From Paenibacillus qinlingensis (GTDB lineage: Bacteria; Bacillota; Bacilli; Paenibacillales; NBRC-103111): DNA of 64,000 nt. The stretch is taken from assembly GCF_013204845.1 (NCBI RefSeq), contig NZ_JABMKY010000015.1:62001-126000 (forward strand), given 5' to 3'. Shown here piece after piece: positions 22,409 to 30,527 of this stretch. A model generated the notes under the pieces. That model was given only the letters and a program-made list of their open reading frames with translations. It was not told the origin of the DNA and did not search any database. Every line of letters starts with the position of its first letter. Positions within the stretch are counted from its first letter, which is position 1. The position numbers and the translations under genes were made by a program.

Positions 22409-23854
22409 CTATCTGCCTACCGTACCCATCGAATTAATCACTTTATCTAACATCTCATCAAATGTAGTTAAGGAACGCGCTGCCGCGTTATATGCGTGCT
22501 GGTATTTAATCATATCAGCCATTTCTTCATCTAACGAAACACCGCTTACGGATTGACGTCTTGCATCCACTTGATCGACAAGAATCTTCTGATTAGTAAC
22601 TTGGCGTTGAGCCTCTTGCGTTTGAACCCCAATCTCGGAGACTACCGCACGAAGGAACTCATCAAATGTACCGCCATTCAAAATAATTTTGGTAACACCA
22701 GAGCCATCAAAATTATATTTTTGATTTTTAATTCCCGCCAGTTTCAGCGCTAGCTCATTATTACCTTTAACGACATGCTCAACACCATTGGCATCAAGGT
22801 ATGTCTTAGCTGAAGCTGCAATATTTTCAACATTATCTGTAATATTCGCACTAACTTTAAACGTTGCTGCTGCAGTACTGAAATCAGCAATTGGAGTGAA
22901 GAAATCTCCACCTTTTGTAGGAGGGTCTTTCAGGGTGTATCCTTCTTTATGCGCTGTATTAACTGCAGTTACAATGGTGGAAACCATTGAATTTAATTGA
23001 TTCTTATACTCTGAAACATAACGTTGGTTGGATAGCATAAGTCCATAAAGCTCACCACTGTTCAAGTCAGTTGGATACGCTGAAGCTGCTGTATTCTCAT
23101 CGAACTCTGTTGCTGTGCTTGCCACTACCAAGTCCTGATTGCCCATTTTCACACGGTAGCCACCAGATTCTTCTTGAACGGAAACATTGATGACTTTGGA
23201 CAGCTCATCGACTAGCAAATCACGCTGATCGCGAAGATCATTCGCATTATTGCCAAGACCTTCAACACGGAAGATCTCATTATTCAGGCCGGCAATTTGC
23301 TTCAGTGTTGTATTGACCTGTGTGACTTTAACCGAAATGTTGTCATTTAAGTCGGATGCAAGATCGTTTAACTGTTTCGCTGCATGATTAAACGCGTCTG
23401 TTACTGCTAATGCACTTTCTTTAACTACGGCTCTCGTCTCCAAGTTATCCGGTTGTTTACTAAGCTCCTGCCAGGAGTTCCAGAAATTATCGAGTACTTG
23501 ACGAAGCCCCGTATTAGACGGTTCATTAATAATTGCTTCTAGTTTCTCTAAAGTATCTTGGCGAACAGTCCACTCGCCTAGACTCTTATTCTCATTTGCA
23601 TATTGCTTATCTAGGAAAGCTTCACGAATACGTTTCACTTCTGTAAACTCGACACCCTGCCCCATTTGTCCAGGGATTGTTGAACGGTTAAAACTTAATG
23701 CCTCAATGGGCTCAGATGCGACCATTTTGACAACCTGGCGTGAAAAGCCCGGCGTATTCGCATTCGCGACGTTATGTCCAGCTGTAGTAAGTGCTGCTTG
23801 TTGCGTAAGGATTCCACGCTTGGATATTTCAATTCCGCCAAAAGTTGATCTCAT
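22409..23854 (-). CDS. flgK: Hook-filament junction protein FlgK (hook-associated protein 1)
   Basis: A 481-residue hook-associated protein. The N-terminus has the rod/hook motif (SKRGILTQQAALTTAGHNVANANTPGFSRQ, about residues 11-40). The helical D1 segment includes NDLRDQRDLLVDELSKVI. The C-terminus ends SGVSLDEEMADMIKYQHAYN and LTTFDEMLDKVIN, typical of FlgK. It is encoded between flgN and flgL. Confidence 0.97.
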   Translation of the reverse strand: MRSTFGGIEISKRGILTQQAALTTAGHNVANANTPGFSRQVVKMVASEPIEALSFNRSTIPGQMGQGVEFTEVKRIREAFLDKQYANENKSLGEWTVRQDTLEKLEAIINEPSNTGLRQVLDNFWNSWQELSKQPDNLETRAVVKESALAVTDAFNHAAKQLNDLASDLNDNISVKVTQVNTTLKQIAGLNNEIFRVEGLGNNANDLRDQRDLLVDELSKVINVSVQEESGGYRVKMGNQDLVVASTATEFDENTAASAYPTDLNSGELYGLMLSNQRYVSEYKNQLNSMVSTIVTAVNTAHKEGYTLKDPPTKGGDFFTPIADFSTAAATFKVSANITDNVENIAASAKTYLDANGVEHVVKGNNELALKLAGIKNQKYNFDGSGVTKIILNGGTFDEFLRAVVSEIGVQTQEAQRQVTNQKILVDQVDARRQSVSGVSLDEEMADMIKYQHAYNAAARSLTTFDEMLDKVINSMGTVGR

Positions 23855-23902
23855 GGTTTCTCTCTCCTATGCCCTACTGGGTATTCTAATTAAGATTTAA
23901 AC

Positions 23903-24400
23903 CTAGCCTCTTCGATCGAAAAGTCCTTGCCGATTTCCGCTCTTAGCTAGGTTCGGATTTTTGTACACCATATCATCATCTGGCGGTCCAATAATAAGAT
24001 CCAGTGAATAGTCTACAAAAGCCAATGATTGCTCAATCAATTGTTGATTGATTACGTTACTTAATTTCAGTTCCTCTATGGTAACAAGCAGCATTTGTTG
24101 AGCTTTCATAAGCGCTTGCTTCTCTTCAGCTTTAAAAATAACTTTAATTAAATCACTCACCGTGATGTTGGGATTGGGATTGTAACCTCTTGATATCAAG
24201 TAAGAACCGATGAATAAAATGCGTTGTTGATTCGCCTCTGCAATCGCTCTAACCCACTTGTTCTCTCGATTAACAATCATATTGAGTTCATCAATATTGT
24301 TGCTGACAAGAACCTGCTTCTTCACGTTGGATAGTTCAAGCAATGCCTCATGCGCTTCCTGCAGTGCGTTCATCGTTTCCAATAAAGGCTGTATTGACAT
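23903..24400 (-). CDS. flgN: FlgN family flagellar chaperone
   Basis: A 165-residue helical protein matching FlgN: LLETMNALQEAHEALLELSNVKKQVLV, then VNRENKWVRAIAEANQQRI. FlgN chaperones the hook-associated proteins FlgK and FlgL before export. The position flgM-flgN-flgK-flgL is standard (yvyG in Bacillus subtilis). I chose the ATG at 24400, preceded by GGTGA. A GTG three codons upstream is possible. Confidence 0.9.
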   Translation of the reverse strand: MSIQPLLETMNALQEAHEALLELSNVKKQVLVSNNIDELNMIVNRENKWVRAIAEANQQRILFIGSYLISRGYNPNPNITVSDLIKVIFKAEEKQALMKAQQMLLVTIEELKLSNVINQQLIEQSLAFVDYSLDLIIGPPDDDMVYKNPNLAKSGNRQGLFDRRG

Positions 24401-24439
24401 GATCGTCACCCACTTTTATCTCATGTATAAATGAGTTGA

Positions 24440-24709
24440 TTATTTCAAGTACGGCAGCATCTTCTCTGCGATTTTACCCGCATCCACATGGTAAGTCCCA
24501 GATGCAACTGAAGATTTCAATTGATCGATTCGAAGGGATTGCTCTTCTGTTCGATTTCCTTGAGCACCAAGCAGTTCTTTCGCTTCAGCAGATATCTCAA
24601 CCTGATCCTTCGCTTTACCCTTCTTCCCTGCAGCCTGTGCGAATGCGGATTCTCCTGTTTTCTTATATGGATTCACATTACCGATGCGCCCATTATCATT
24701 AATTTTCAT
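24440..24709 (-). CDS. flgM: Anti-sigma-D factor FlgM
   Basis: An 89-residue protein. The N-terminus MKINDNGRIGNVNPYKKTGE is typical. The C-terminal sigma-binding helices contain VEISAEAKELLGAQ and IDQLKSSVASGTYHVDAGKIAEKM. FlgM holds SigD (sigma-28) inactive until the hook is complete, then is exported. It has its own SigD-type promoter just upstream. Confidence 0.95.
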   Translation of the reverse strand: MKINDNGRIGNVNPYKKTGESAFAQAAGKKGKAKDQVEISAEAKELLGAQGNRTEEQSLRIDQLKSSVASGTYHVDAGKIAEKMLPYLK

Positions 24710-24736
24710 ACCGATACACTCCTATATTCTCTGACC

Positions 24737-24797
24737 TAAAAAATAAAATGCCGATAATCGTTAGAACTATTATCGGCATCTTCTATATGAAACTTTA
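24737..24797 (-). promoter_or_regulatory. SigD promoter of flgM embedded in the yvyF terminator
   Basis: On the minus strand TAAA (24794-24797), 16 nt, then GCCGATAA (24770-24777) match the SigD consensus with one mismatch. The same GCCGATAAT is the 5' arm of a perfect nine-base-pair stem (24750-24758 with 24769-24777) followed by ATTTTATTTTTT, an intrinsic terminator for the upstream comF/yvyF transcript. The spacing equals that of the hag promoter. Transcription into flgM would start inside the terminator. Confidence 0.72.
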
Positions 24798-24821
24798 TAT
24801 CTCAACTGACCTATTTCGAAA

Positions 24822-25244
24822 TTAGTGGCGGTCCCGCAAACGTTCTTGAATTTTAAAGCTGACTTTACTTTCCTGAGAAGACTGATCTTGCCTACGCCGC
24901 TCATCCTCCGAATTATTCCTTACATCCTTTACAAGCTTCATTCGGCAAGGTTCGCAAATCGTATTTTCACGGATCAGAGTTCCACATACTTCACATGGAT
25001 ACGACATATTAGGCGCATGCAGAATGGAAATACGGCCTTCACGAATGAACTTTGTAATTTGTTTAAGAGAGACACCTGTTGCTTCGCTTAAATCGTTTAT
25101 ATTGACGCCTTTATTTTCACGCAGATACTTCACACATTTCTCATATTGCAACTCTAGTTCTTTCATGCAATTCGGACAAAAATCTGCGAAGCCTTTTACA
25201 AATATTTTCCCACAACGTGAACAATTCTGCACATTCATACTCAT
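24822..25244 (-). CDS. yvyF: YvyF family flagellar-operon zinc-finger protein
   Basis: A 140-residue protein with two four-cysteine zinc-ribbon motifs: CSRCGKIFVKGFADFCPNC (about residues 8-26) and CEVCGTLIRENTICEPC (about 83-99). Between them is a helix-turn-helix-like segment, NINDLSEATGVSLKQITKFI. The C-terminus is charged. This is the TIGR03826/YvyF family, always encoded between comFC and flgM. Its function is not established; a DNA-binding regulatory role is plausible from the HTH. Confidence 0.9.
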   Translation of the reverse strand: MSMNVQNCSRCGKIFVKGFADFCPNCMKELELQYEKCVKYLRENKGVNINDLSEATGVSLKQITKFIREGRISILHAPNMSYPCEVCGTLIRENTICEPCRMKLVKDVRNNSEDERRRQDQSSQESKVSFKIQERLRDRH

Positions 25245-25355
25245 TGTATGTCCCCCTTTTCAGCATTCCCAGTTTCCACTTTTTAATTCCAGTTTACCGC
25301 AATTCGACAGCTTTTGCCTAATACTATTTTTGTAAAAATAAGACTATGCCCTTAT

Positions 25356-26114
25356 TTATCTCGCCCATGTGAGTCCGCATATTTCGACAGGTATCGACAT
25401 TTCCTGTTTTAACACCATTGCACATTGATTCATCGTACTCCCCGTTGTGTACACATCGTCCACTATATAAATGATGATAGGTTCTCCGTACCCGATTATT
25501 CGTCCAAGTTCTGTTGAATCAAACTCAAAAACGTGCGCAAGATCGTCGATACGTTCACTTCGCTTTTTGAAACTCTGCTTCGCAGTATGTTTAGATCGTT
25601 TGAGTAAATATAAGACCGGGAGATTAACTCGCCTGCCTAGCTCTCTCGCCATTTGTTCCGCCTGGTTGAACCCACGCTCTTGCATGCGTTGCTCACTTAC
25701 AGGTACGTAAGTGATACACTCTCGAACCTGCCCCGCAGATGCCGATACCCGATCCAACCGAAGCTGCTGAAATGCATGAACTAACATATGGCCGAAAACT
25801 GCCTTTAAACGTTCGTCTCCTCGATACTTATATCTGGCAAGCAGCTCTTTCATCGTCTCATCATATCGGACGGCACTTCGGCTTTTGACGAAATAGGTGT
25901 GAGGCTTCCGACGACAATCCGGACAGTGCTCCCCTCGCCCACAAGATAAACAAACCACCTTACGAATCCAGGGAATTCGGGTGTAGCATCCATGACAAAG
26001 CCCTAACTCCCCTCTCTCCAGACTGGTCACCTGTTTGCACAATAAACATGCTTCCCGCCTAGGACTTAATAATGAAAATAACGAGTTCCCTATCTGACTC
26101 CACCAACTGCTCAT
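25356..26114 (-). CDS. comFC: ComF family phosphoribosyltransferase-like protein ComFC
   Basis: A 252-residue protein. An N-terminal double zinc-finger (CLLCKQV, LCHGCYTRIPW, CLSCGRGEHCPDC) is followed by the phosphoribosyltransferase fold. Its PRPP loop is IIYIVDDVYTTGSTMNQCA, and the family segments YVPVSEQRMQERGFNQAEQMA and RSKHTAKQSFKKRSER are present. ComFC is needed for DNA uptake in competent Bacillus subtilis together with ComFA. It overlaps the comFA end by 4 bp. comFB is absent here. Confidence 0.94.
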   Translation of the reverse strand: MSSWWSQIGNSLFSLLSPRREACLLCKQVTSLERGELGLCHGCYTRIPWIRKVVCLSCGRGEHCPDCRRKPHTYFVKSRSAVRYDETMKELLARYKYRGDERLKAVFGHMLVHAFQQLRLDRVSASAGQVRECITYVPVSEQRMQERGFNQAEQMARELGRRVNLPVLYLLKRSKHTAKQSFKKRSERIDDLAHVFEFDSTELGRIIGYGEPIIIYIVDDVYTTGSTMNQCAMVLKQEMSIPVEICGLTWAR

Positions 26115-27979
26115 ACCTTACCCCCTTGTAAAAAGCCCTGTTTTCGTGCAATCCGATTCATCGTGCGTATCTGTCGAAGGGCTTCTTTCTGTGATTTCGT
26201 TATTTCTGCGGCTGCCAAATAAACCTTCCCATACGGATCATCCTTGGATCTCCCAGCACGTCCTGCCATCTGGACCAATGCGGCTTCATCGAATAACTTC
26301 GAGTCTGCATCCAAAATGAAAACATCCGACTGGGGCACGGTTACCCCACGTTCTAAAATGGTCGTCGTGACAAGTACGCGGATCTCCCGATTACGAAAAA
26401 GCTGCACCTTCTCTGTGCGCGAAGTATCTTTAGAGGAGGTTCCCTCTACGCGGACCGCTGCGCTTTTAGCGGCCTTGTTCAACTGCTCTCTCAGCAGCAT
26501 GACCATCGGCTCTACGAGCTGAATATTCGGTACGAACACAAAAACTTGTGCTCCACGTTCAATAGATACTTCTAAACGAGATTGAATCGATTGTGGGATG
26601 GATTGGGATGCGATGGATTTTCTTAGCGTAGGTGTAGATATCAATTGAGGTACTGGTAGGGGATGTTTATGAAATCGTACAGGAACGCGAACATGTGGCA
26701 GACGCCCGCTCTCGGCGGCCTGTCTAACGCGCGTAGGCGGCGTGGCAGACAACAGGATATTCGTCCCGCTGGGTTTACACACTTTCTCTGCAGCATAGCT
26801 AAGCATGGGGTTATTGTGGTACGGGAAGGCATCGATTTCATCGATGATGACGAGGTCAAATGCTTGATGAAACCGCAACAACTGATGCGTTGTTGCGATC
26901 GTGATTTGCCCTTGCTCCCAGCGCTGCTCGCTTCCGCCATACAGCGTGACCACGCTGTATGTTGCGAACGCCCGCTGGATGCGCGGTTGTAGCTCCAACA
27001 CCACGTCCTTACGTGGTGTTGCAATGAGGACACGCCCGCCACGGGCGGCGGTGTAGTGAATGAACGGGAAGATCATTTCGGTCTTCCCGGCGCCCGTTAC
27101 AGCCCAGATGAGGAATTTACCTGGGCCATCAGGTTCCTTGCCTTGGATGTAGCGCAGCCCCTCCATGGAAGCATGGGTCTGAGCATCACTGAGCCCCCAG
27201 GGCTCTATGTAAGCCTGTAATTCGCCAGCAGCCTCTGCGTCAGCGGTGGACAGCACATTACCTGAGCCTCCGAGCACAAGCAAGGAGCAGGATCGAGCCC
27301 TGCCCATTGTGAGGCACTCCTCGCAATAGAGGCAGTCTTGTCCGCAATGTAAGCATGGCGACCAGAACATCCGCGTTTCTCCGCTTCCACAGCGTTTACA
27401 TGCGTAATGCGAGACTTTCTTAAACCATCGCCGCCATTCACGCCTCGCTTGCATGTGCAAGCCACTCGTGAGCGTTATATCGCCATTAAGGTAGGCGAGT
27501 TGCAAATAGGCTGGCCACGAAGCATTCAACCCCGCTAACCCTGCCGTCTCAACACCTGGGGCTTCTATTAGAAGCTGAAGCTCATCCACCAACAGCGAAC
27601 GCCCTCTGCAAGCTTCGACGAGACTAATATACGTAGACGAGTGTAATTGAAAGCTGCGAACATGCTCGTCACACCAGCGCGTATAGTCCAGCACTTCCGA
27701 ACGTATCTCATCTACATTCGTTAGACCAAGTAACGAGGCTCCCCGCTTAACCATCGCAAGTAAGCGACTCTCGCTATGTTCCTTAGAAGCCATATCAATC
27801 TTTCTCAACCCCTCAAGCAGCCGAATTCCCTGCCCTAACGAAACAAAAGGTTCGAACAATACGAGGCCGGCGTCGGCTGCGTAATGCTCGAACCAATAAT
27901 GGATATCTGTCTGGGCATGTATCGTGAATTGCCACTCCCACACATGTCTCTTTCGAACAGCATAGATCTGAACCTTCAT
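26111..27979 (-). CDS. comFA: Competence DNA helicase ComFA
   Basis: A 622-residue superfamily 2 DEAD/DEAH helicase. A zinc-finger (CKRCGSGETRMFWSPCLHCGQDCLYCEECL) lies near residues 195-225. Helicase motifs follow: FLIWAVTGAGKTEMIFP (Walker A), RVLIATPRKDVVLEL, LVIIDEIDAFPYH (DEID), NILLSATPP, and in the second lobe VLVTTTILERGVTVPQ and QMAGRAGRSKDDPYG. ComFA is the ATPase thought to pull the incoming single strand during transformation. The first ~190 residues are longer than in Bacillus subtilis ComFA and unrecognised. It overlaps comFC by 4 bp. Confidence 0.95.
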   Translation of the reverse strand: MKVQIYAVRKRHVWEWQFTIHAQTDIHYWFEHYAADAGLVLFEPFVSLGQGIRLLEGLRKIDMASKEHSESRLLAMVKRGASLLGLTNVDEIRSEVLDYTRWCDEHVRSFQLHSSTYISLVEACRGRSLLVDELQLLIEAPGVETAGLAGLNASWPAYLQLAYLNGDITLTSGLHMQARREWRRWFKKVSHYACKRCGSGETRMFWSPCLHCGQDCLYCEECLTMGRARSCSLLVLGGSGNVLSTADAEAAGELQAYIEPWGLSDAQTHASMEGLRYIQGKEPDGPGKFLIWAVTGAGKTEMIFPFIHYTAARGGRVLIATPRKDVVLELQPRIQRAFATYSVVTLYGGSEQRWEQGQITIATTHQLLRFHQAFDLVIIDEIDAFPYHNNPMLSYAAEKVCKPSGTNILLSATPPTRVRQAAESGRLPHVRVPVRFHKHPLPVPQLISTPTLRKSIASQSIPQSIQSRLEVSIERGAQVFVFVPNIQLVEPMVMLLREQLNKAAKSAAVRVEGTSSKDTSRTEKVQLFRNREIRVLVTTTILERGVTVPQSDVFILDADSKLFDEAALVQMAGRAGRSKDDPYGKVYLAAAEITKSQKEALRQIRTMNRIARKQGFLQGGKV

Positions 27980-28068
27980 TCCTCACCGTTCTCTCTTCAT
28001 CAATTATAAATCATATAGCGTACATGTTAGTTGAAGGTTTGTAAATTTATACCTGAAAGCGTTTGCTC

Positions 28069-28458
28069 TCAGACAACAGGAATCTTCACGAGTTCCTCCC
28101 TATTACTGAGGTGAACAAGTACAACTGGATCTTCATCATGCTGACTTAGAAAACGATCAACGGCATCATAGTCAGACTGTAAACGCAGCTCTAAAGCATA
28201 CGTTTGGGATAATCGCTCAATGATCTCTCTTGTATCGTCAGATGACCCCTCGTCAATAATCGTTGCCCTGACCTGGTTTCCTCTTACACGCGAAAAGAAA
28301 AATAATGAGCGAATAACCCACTCAATTTGATTTTGATTGTTTTTGGTAACAAGTAAAACAGTAGCAGGTTTCTTCTTCATTCCCTTACGTAGTAAGAGAT
28401 GCAGCATGATAATGCTCACGCCATAGCAACCGAAGATACAAAGCAATCCAATCCACAT
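28069..28458 (-). CDS. Short membrane-anchored protein resembling the first half of a family 2 glycosyltransferase
   Basis: A 129-residue protein. The first ~22 residues form a hydrophobic segment (WIGLLCIFGCYGVSIIMLHL), followed by a basic KKKPATVLLVTKNNQNQIEWVI. The stretch TIIDEGSSDDTREIIERLSQ is typical of the nucleotide-sugar-binding start of GT-A family 2 enzymes. The acceptor and catalytic half is missing, so enzymatic activity is doubtful. It occupies the place that degV has between degU and comFA in Bacillus subtilis. No role can be assigned. Confidence 0.72.
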   Translation of the reverse strand: MWIGLLCIFGCYGVSIIMLHLLLRKGMKKKPATVLLVTKNNQNQIEWVIRSLFFFSRVRGNQVRATIIDEGSSDDTREIIERLSQTYALELRLQSDYDAVDRFLSQHDEDPVVLVHLSNREELVKIPVV

Positions 28459-28538
28459 AGCGGGTCCCTCCCTTACCTGCAGTGTATGCGGCAGTGCAAA
28501 GGGGGGTTCCTATGGGCACGGAAATGCGGTATCGCGAA

Positions 28539-29264
28539 TTACAGCGTTACCCAACCATTTTTAATTGCAATAATTACCGCTTGGGTGCGATCATCGACTT
28601 CCATTTTTTGAAGAATACTACTTACATGGTTTTTTACTGTTTTCTCACTGATGTACAAGAATTCGCCAATCAGCTTATTGCTTTTGCCCTCTGCCATAAG
28701 ACGAAGCACTTCTGCTTCCCTTTTGGTTAAAGGGCTGTTCGCATTATGTATGTACTTCAATCCAGAATCTTTGACGCCTGTACCGGTACCAACCACACCA
28801 ACGTCATCTAGATACGTCATACGTCTAAGTTGATTGATAAGCTTACCCGTTACCTTCGGATGAATGTAGGCATGTCCTGCAACAACAGAACGAATCGCAT
28901 TAATCAGCGACTCTGCTTCCATATCCTTCAGCAAGTAACCTGAAGCCCCTTTACGAAGCGTCTCAAACACATAGCTTTCATCATCATGAATCGATAGAAT
29001 AATAACTTTAATGTCAGGAAAAATGAGTTTCAAACGTTCGGTTGCAATGACACCGTTCTCCAGGGGCATATTGATGTCCATGAGCACGATATCGGGCGTA
29101 ATTTGATTACACAATTCAATGACTTGGATGCCATCGCCACACTCACCGATAACTTCCATATCATCTTCCATATTAATGATCCGTTTAACACCTTCACGAA
29201 AAAGCTGATGATCGTCTGCAATGACAATATGCACATTGCGTTTGTGACTCGCCGTGTTGTCCAT
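28539..29264 (-). CDS. degU: Two-component response regulator DegU
   Basis: A 241-residue NarL/FixJ-type regulator. The receiver domain has VIADDHQLFREGVKRI and the phospho-acceptor aspartate in DIVLMDINMPLENG. The C-terminal LuxR-type HTH reads LTKREAEVLRLMAEGKSNK and ISEKTVKNHVSSILQKMEVDDRTQA. I start it at the ATG at 29264, which has GGAGG nine nt upstream. Nine more in-frame codons overlap the degS end. DegU controls secreted enzymes, competence and motility in Bacillus, which fits the adjoining com and fla genes. Confidence 0.95.
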   Translation of the reverse strand: MDNTASHKRNVHIVIADDHQLFREGVKRIINMEDDMEVIGECGDGIQVIELCNQITPDIVLMDINMPLENGVIATERLKLIFPDIKVIILSIHDDESYVFETLRKGASGYLLKDMEAESLINAIRSVVAGHAYIHPKVTGKLINQLRRMTYLDDVGVVGTGTGVKDSGLKYIHNANSPLTKREAEVLRLMAEGKSNKLIGEFLYISEKTVKNHVSSILQKMEVDDRTQAVIIAIKNGWVTL

Positions 29265-29265
29265 T

Positions 29266-30429
29266 CTAGTTTTCCTCCTTGTTCTCTCCAACGCCGCCGA
29301 TAGGGATGAGCATCGTAATTTTTGTTCCTGAACCTTTCTCAGACTCCAGAACCATGGTACCTTCTAGCAGCTCTACACGCTCTCTCATTCCCAGTAAACC
29401 AAAGTTGTTCCCCTTGGCTATTCTTAGTTCTGTTAGCGGAACATCAAAGCCGATTCCGTTATCTACAACGTAAATCTGTACTTGTTCTGGTTCTAGCGTG
29501 AGTTCAACAGACAAGAAGGTTGCTTTGGCATGTTTGTTTATATTCGATAAAGCTTCCTGCACCAAGCGGAAAATGGCAATTTCCAACCCAGACGGAATGC
29601 GTGTTTCTTTTCCGACCAAGTTAAACTGTGTGTGGATTCGATATTTATCTTCAAAATCCTGCACATATTTCCGTAATGTAGGCACAATCCCTAAATCATC
29701 GAGCGCCATTGGTCGGAGGTTGAAAATAATTTTACGTACCTCTTCAAGGCCATTTCTGACTTGTCCCTTTAAATCAACTAACTCATCCTTCACCGCCGAA
29801 ATATCTTCCTTAACGAGCATCCGATGGGCAATCTCAGTCCGAAGTACAACATTCGCCAAGGTTTGGGCCATCCCATCATGAATTTCGCGCGCGATTCGTT
29901 TGCGTTCTTCCTCTTGGGCCAAAATAATTTTCAAACCCAGCAGTTGTCGATTCTTAGCCGACTCAATAATGCGAGTTAATTGATTGAGATCTCCAGATAA
30001 ATATTCCAGTGCAACATTCATCTGTGAAACAATCGTTTCAGCGCGTTCTACTTGTTTGTCCACATTCTTCATGCGAACTTGCAAGTCATTGCGGCGGATT
30101 TTGAGATTATTCTCTTTTTCCCGCGCAACGGTTAGCTGTAATTGAAAAGCGATAGCGGCTTCATAAGCAATCTTGATATCTTCTTCTCGATACTTGTTGA
30201 AATCTCGACTGACTTCCGTGAGCCGGATCCGCGACCGCTTGTATTCTTTCTCTAACATATCCACGAGATCAATCGTGACACCCGTCTCATGCTTAATGTC
30301 ATTGAGCTCCCGAGTAAGCGACTCTTTCTCTAAGCGTGATGACTCAGCAATCTCAAATAATTGATACTTGCTGCTTTCCATGACGTTAATGGCGTTGGTT
30401 ATGACCTTGTCTATAGCGTCTGGTTGCAC
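29266..30429 (-). CDS. degS: Sensor histidine kinase DegS
   Basis: A 387-residue cytoplasmic kinase with no membrane segments. The N-terminal half is a long coiled-coil sensor region. The HisKA_3 phospho-acceptor box is EERKRIAREIHDGMAQTLAN, with its histidine near residue 190. The ATP-binding domain shows LVQEALSNINKHAKAT (N box), YVVDNGIGFD and GLLGMRERVELLEG (G boxes). It ends two bp before the degU start. DegS phosphorylates DegU. Confidence 0.95.
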   Translation of the reverse strand: MQPDAIDKVITNAINVMESSKYQLFEIAESSRLEKESLTRELNDIKHETGVTIDLVDMLEKEYKRSRIRLTEVSRDFNKYREEDIKIAYEAAIAFQLQLTVAREKENNLKIRRNDLQVRMKNVDKQVERAETIVSQMNVALEYLSGDLNQLTRIIESAKNRQLLGLKIILAQEEERKRIAREIHDGMAQTLANVVLRTEIAHRMLVKEDISAVKDELVDLKGQVRNGLEEVRKIIFNLRPMALDDLGIVPTLRKYVQDFEDKYRIHTQFNLVGKETRIPSGLEIAIFRLVQEALSNINKHAKATFLSVELTLEPEQVQIYVVDNGIGFDVPLTELRIAKGNNFGLLGMRERVELLEGTMVLESEKGSGTKITMLIPIGGVGENKEEN

Positions 30430-30527
30430 ATGAAACGAGCTCCTTTTAATAAAACCTTATAATAGTAAGTTGTCTACCCCATATTGTAGCATAGTTCTTC
30501 CCGTTTGCCGTGTACTTCTAGTACTAT

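Noticed and set aside
25245..25355. comFB in the comF operon
   Set aside because: No open frame with ComFB features lies between comFA, comFC and yvyF. comFA and comFC overlap by 4 bp.
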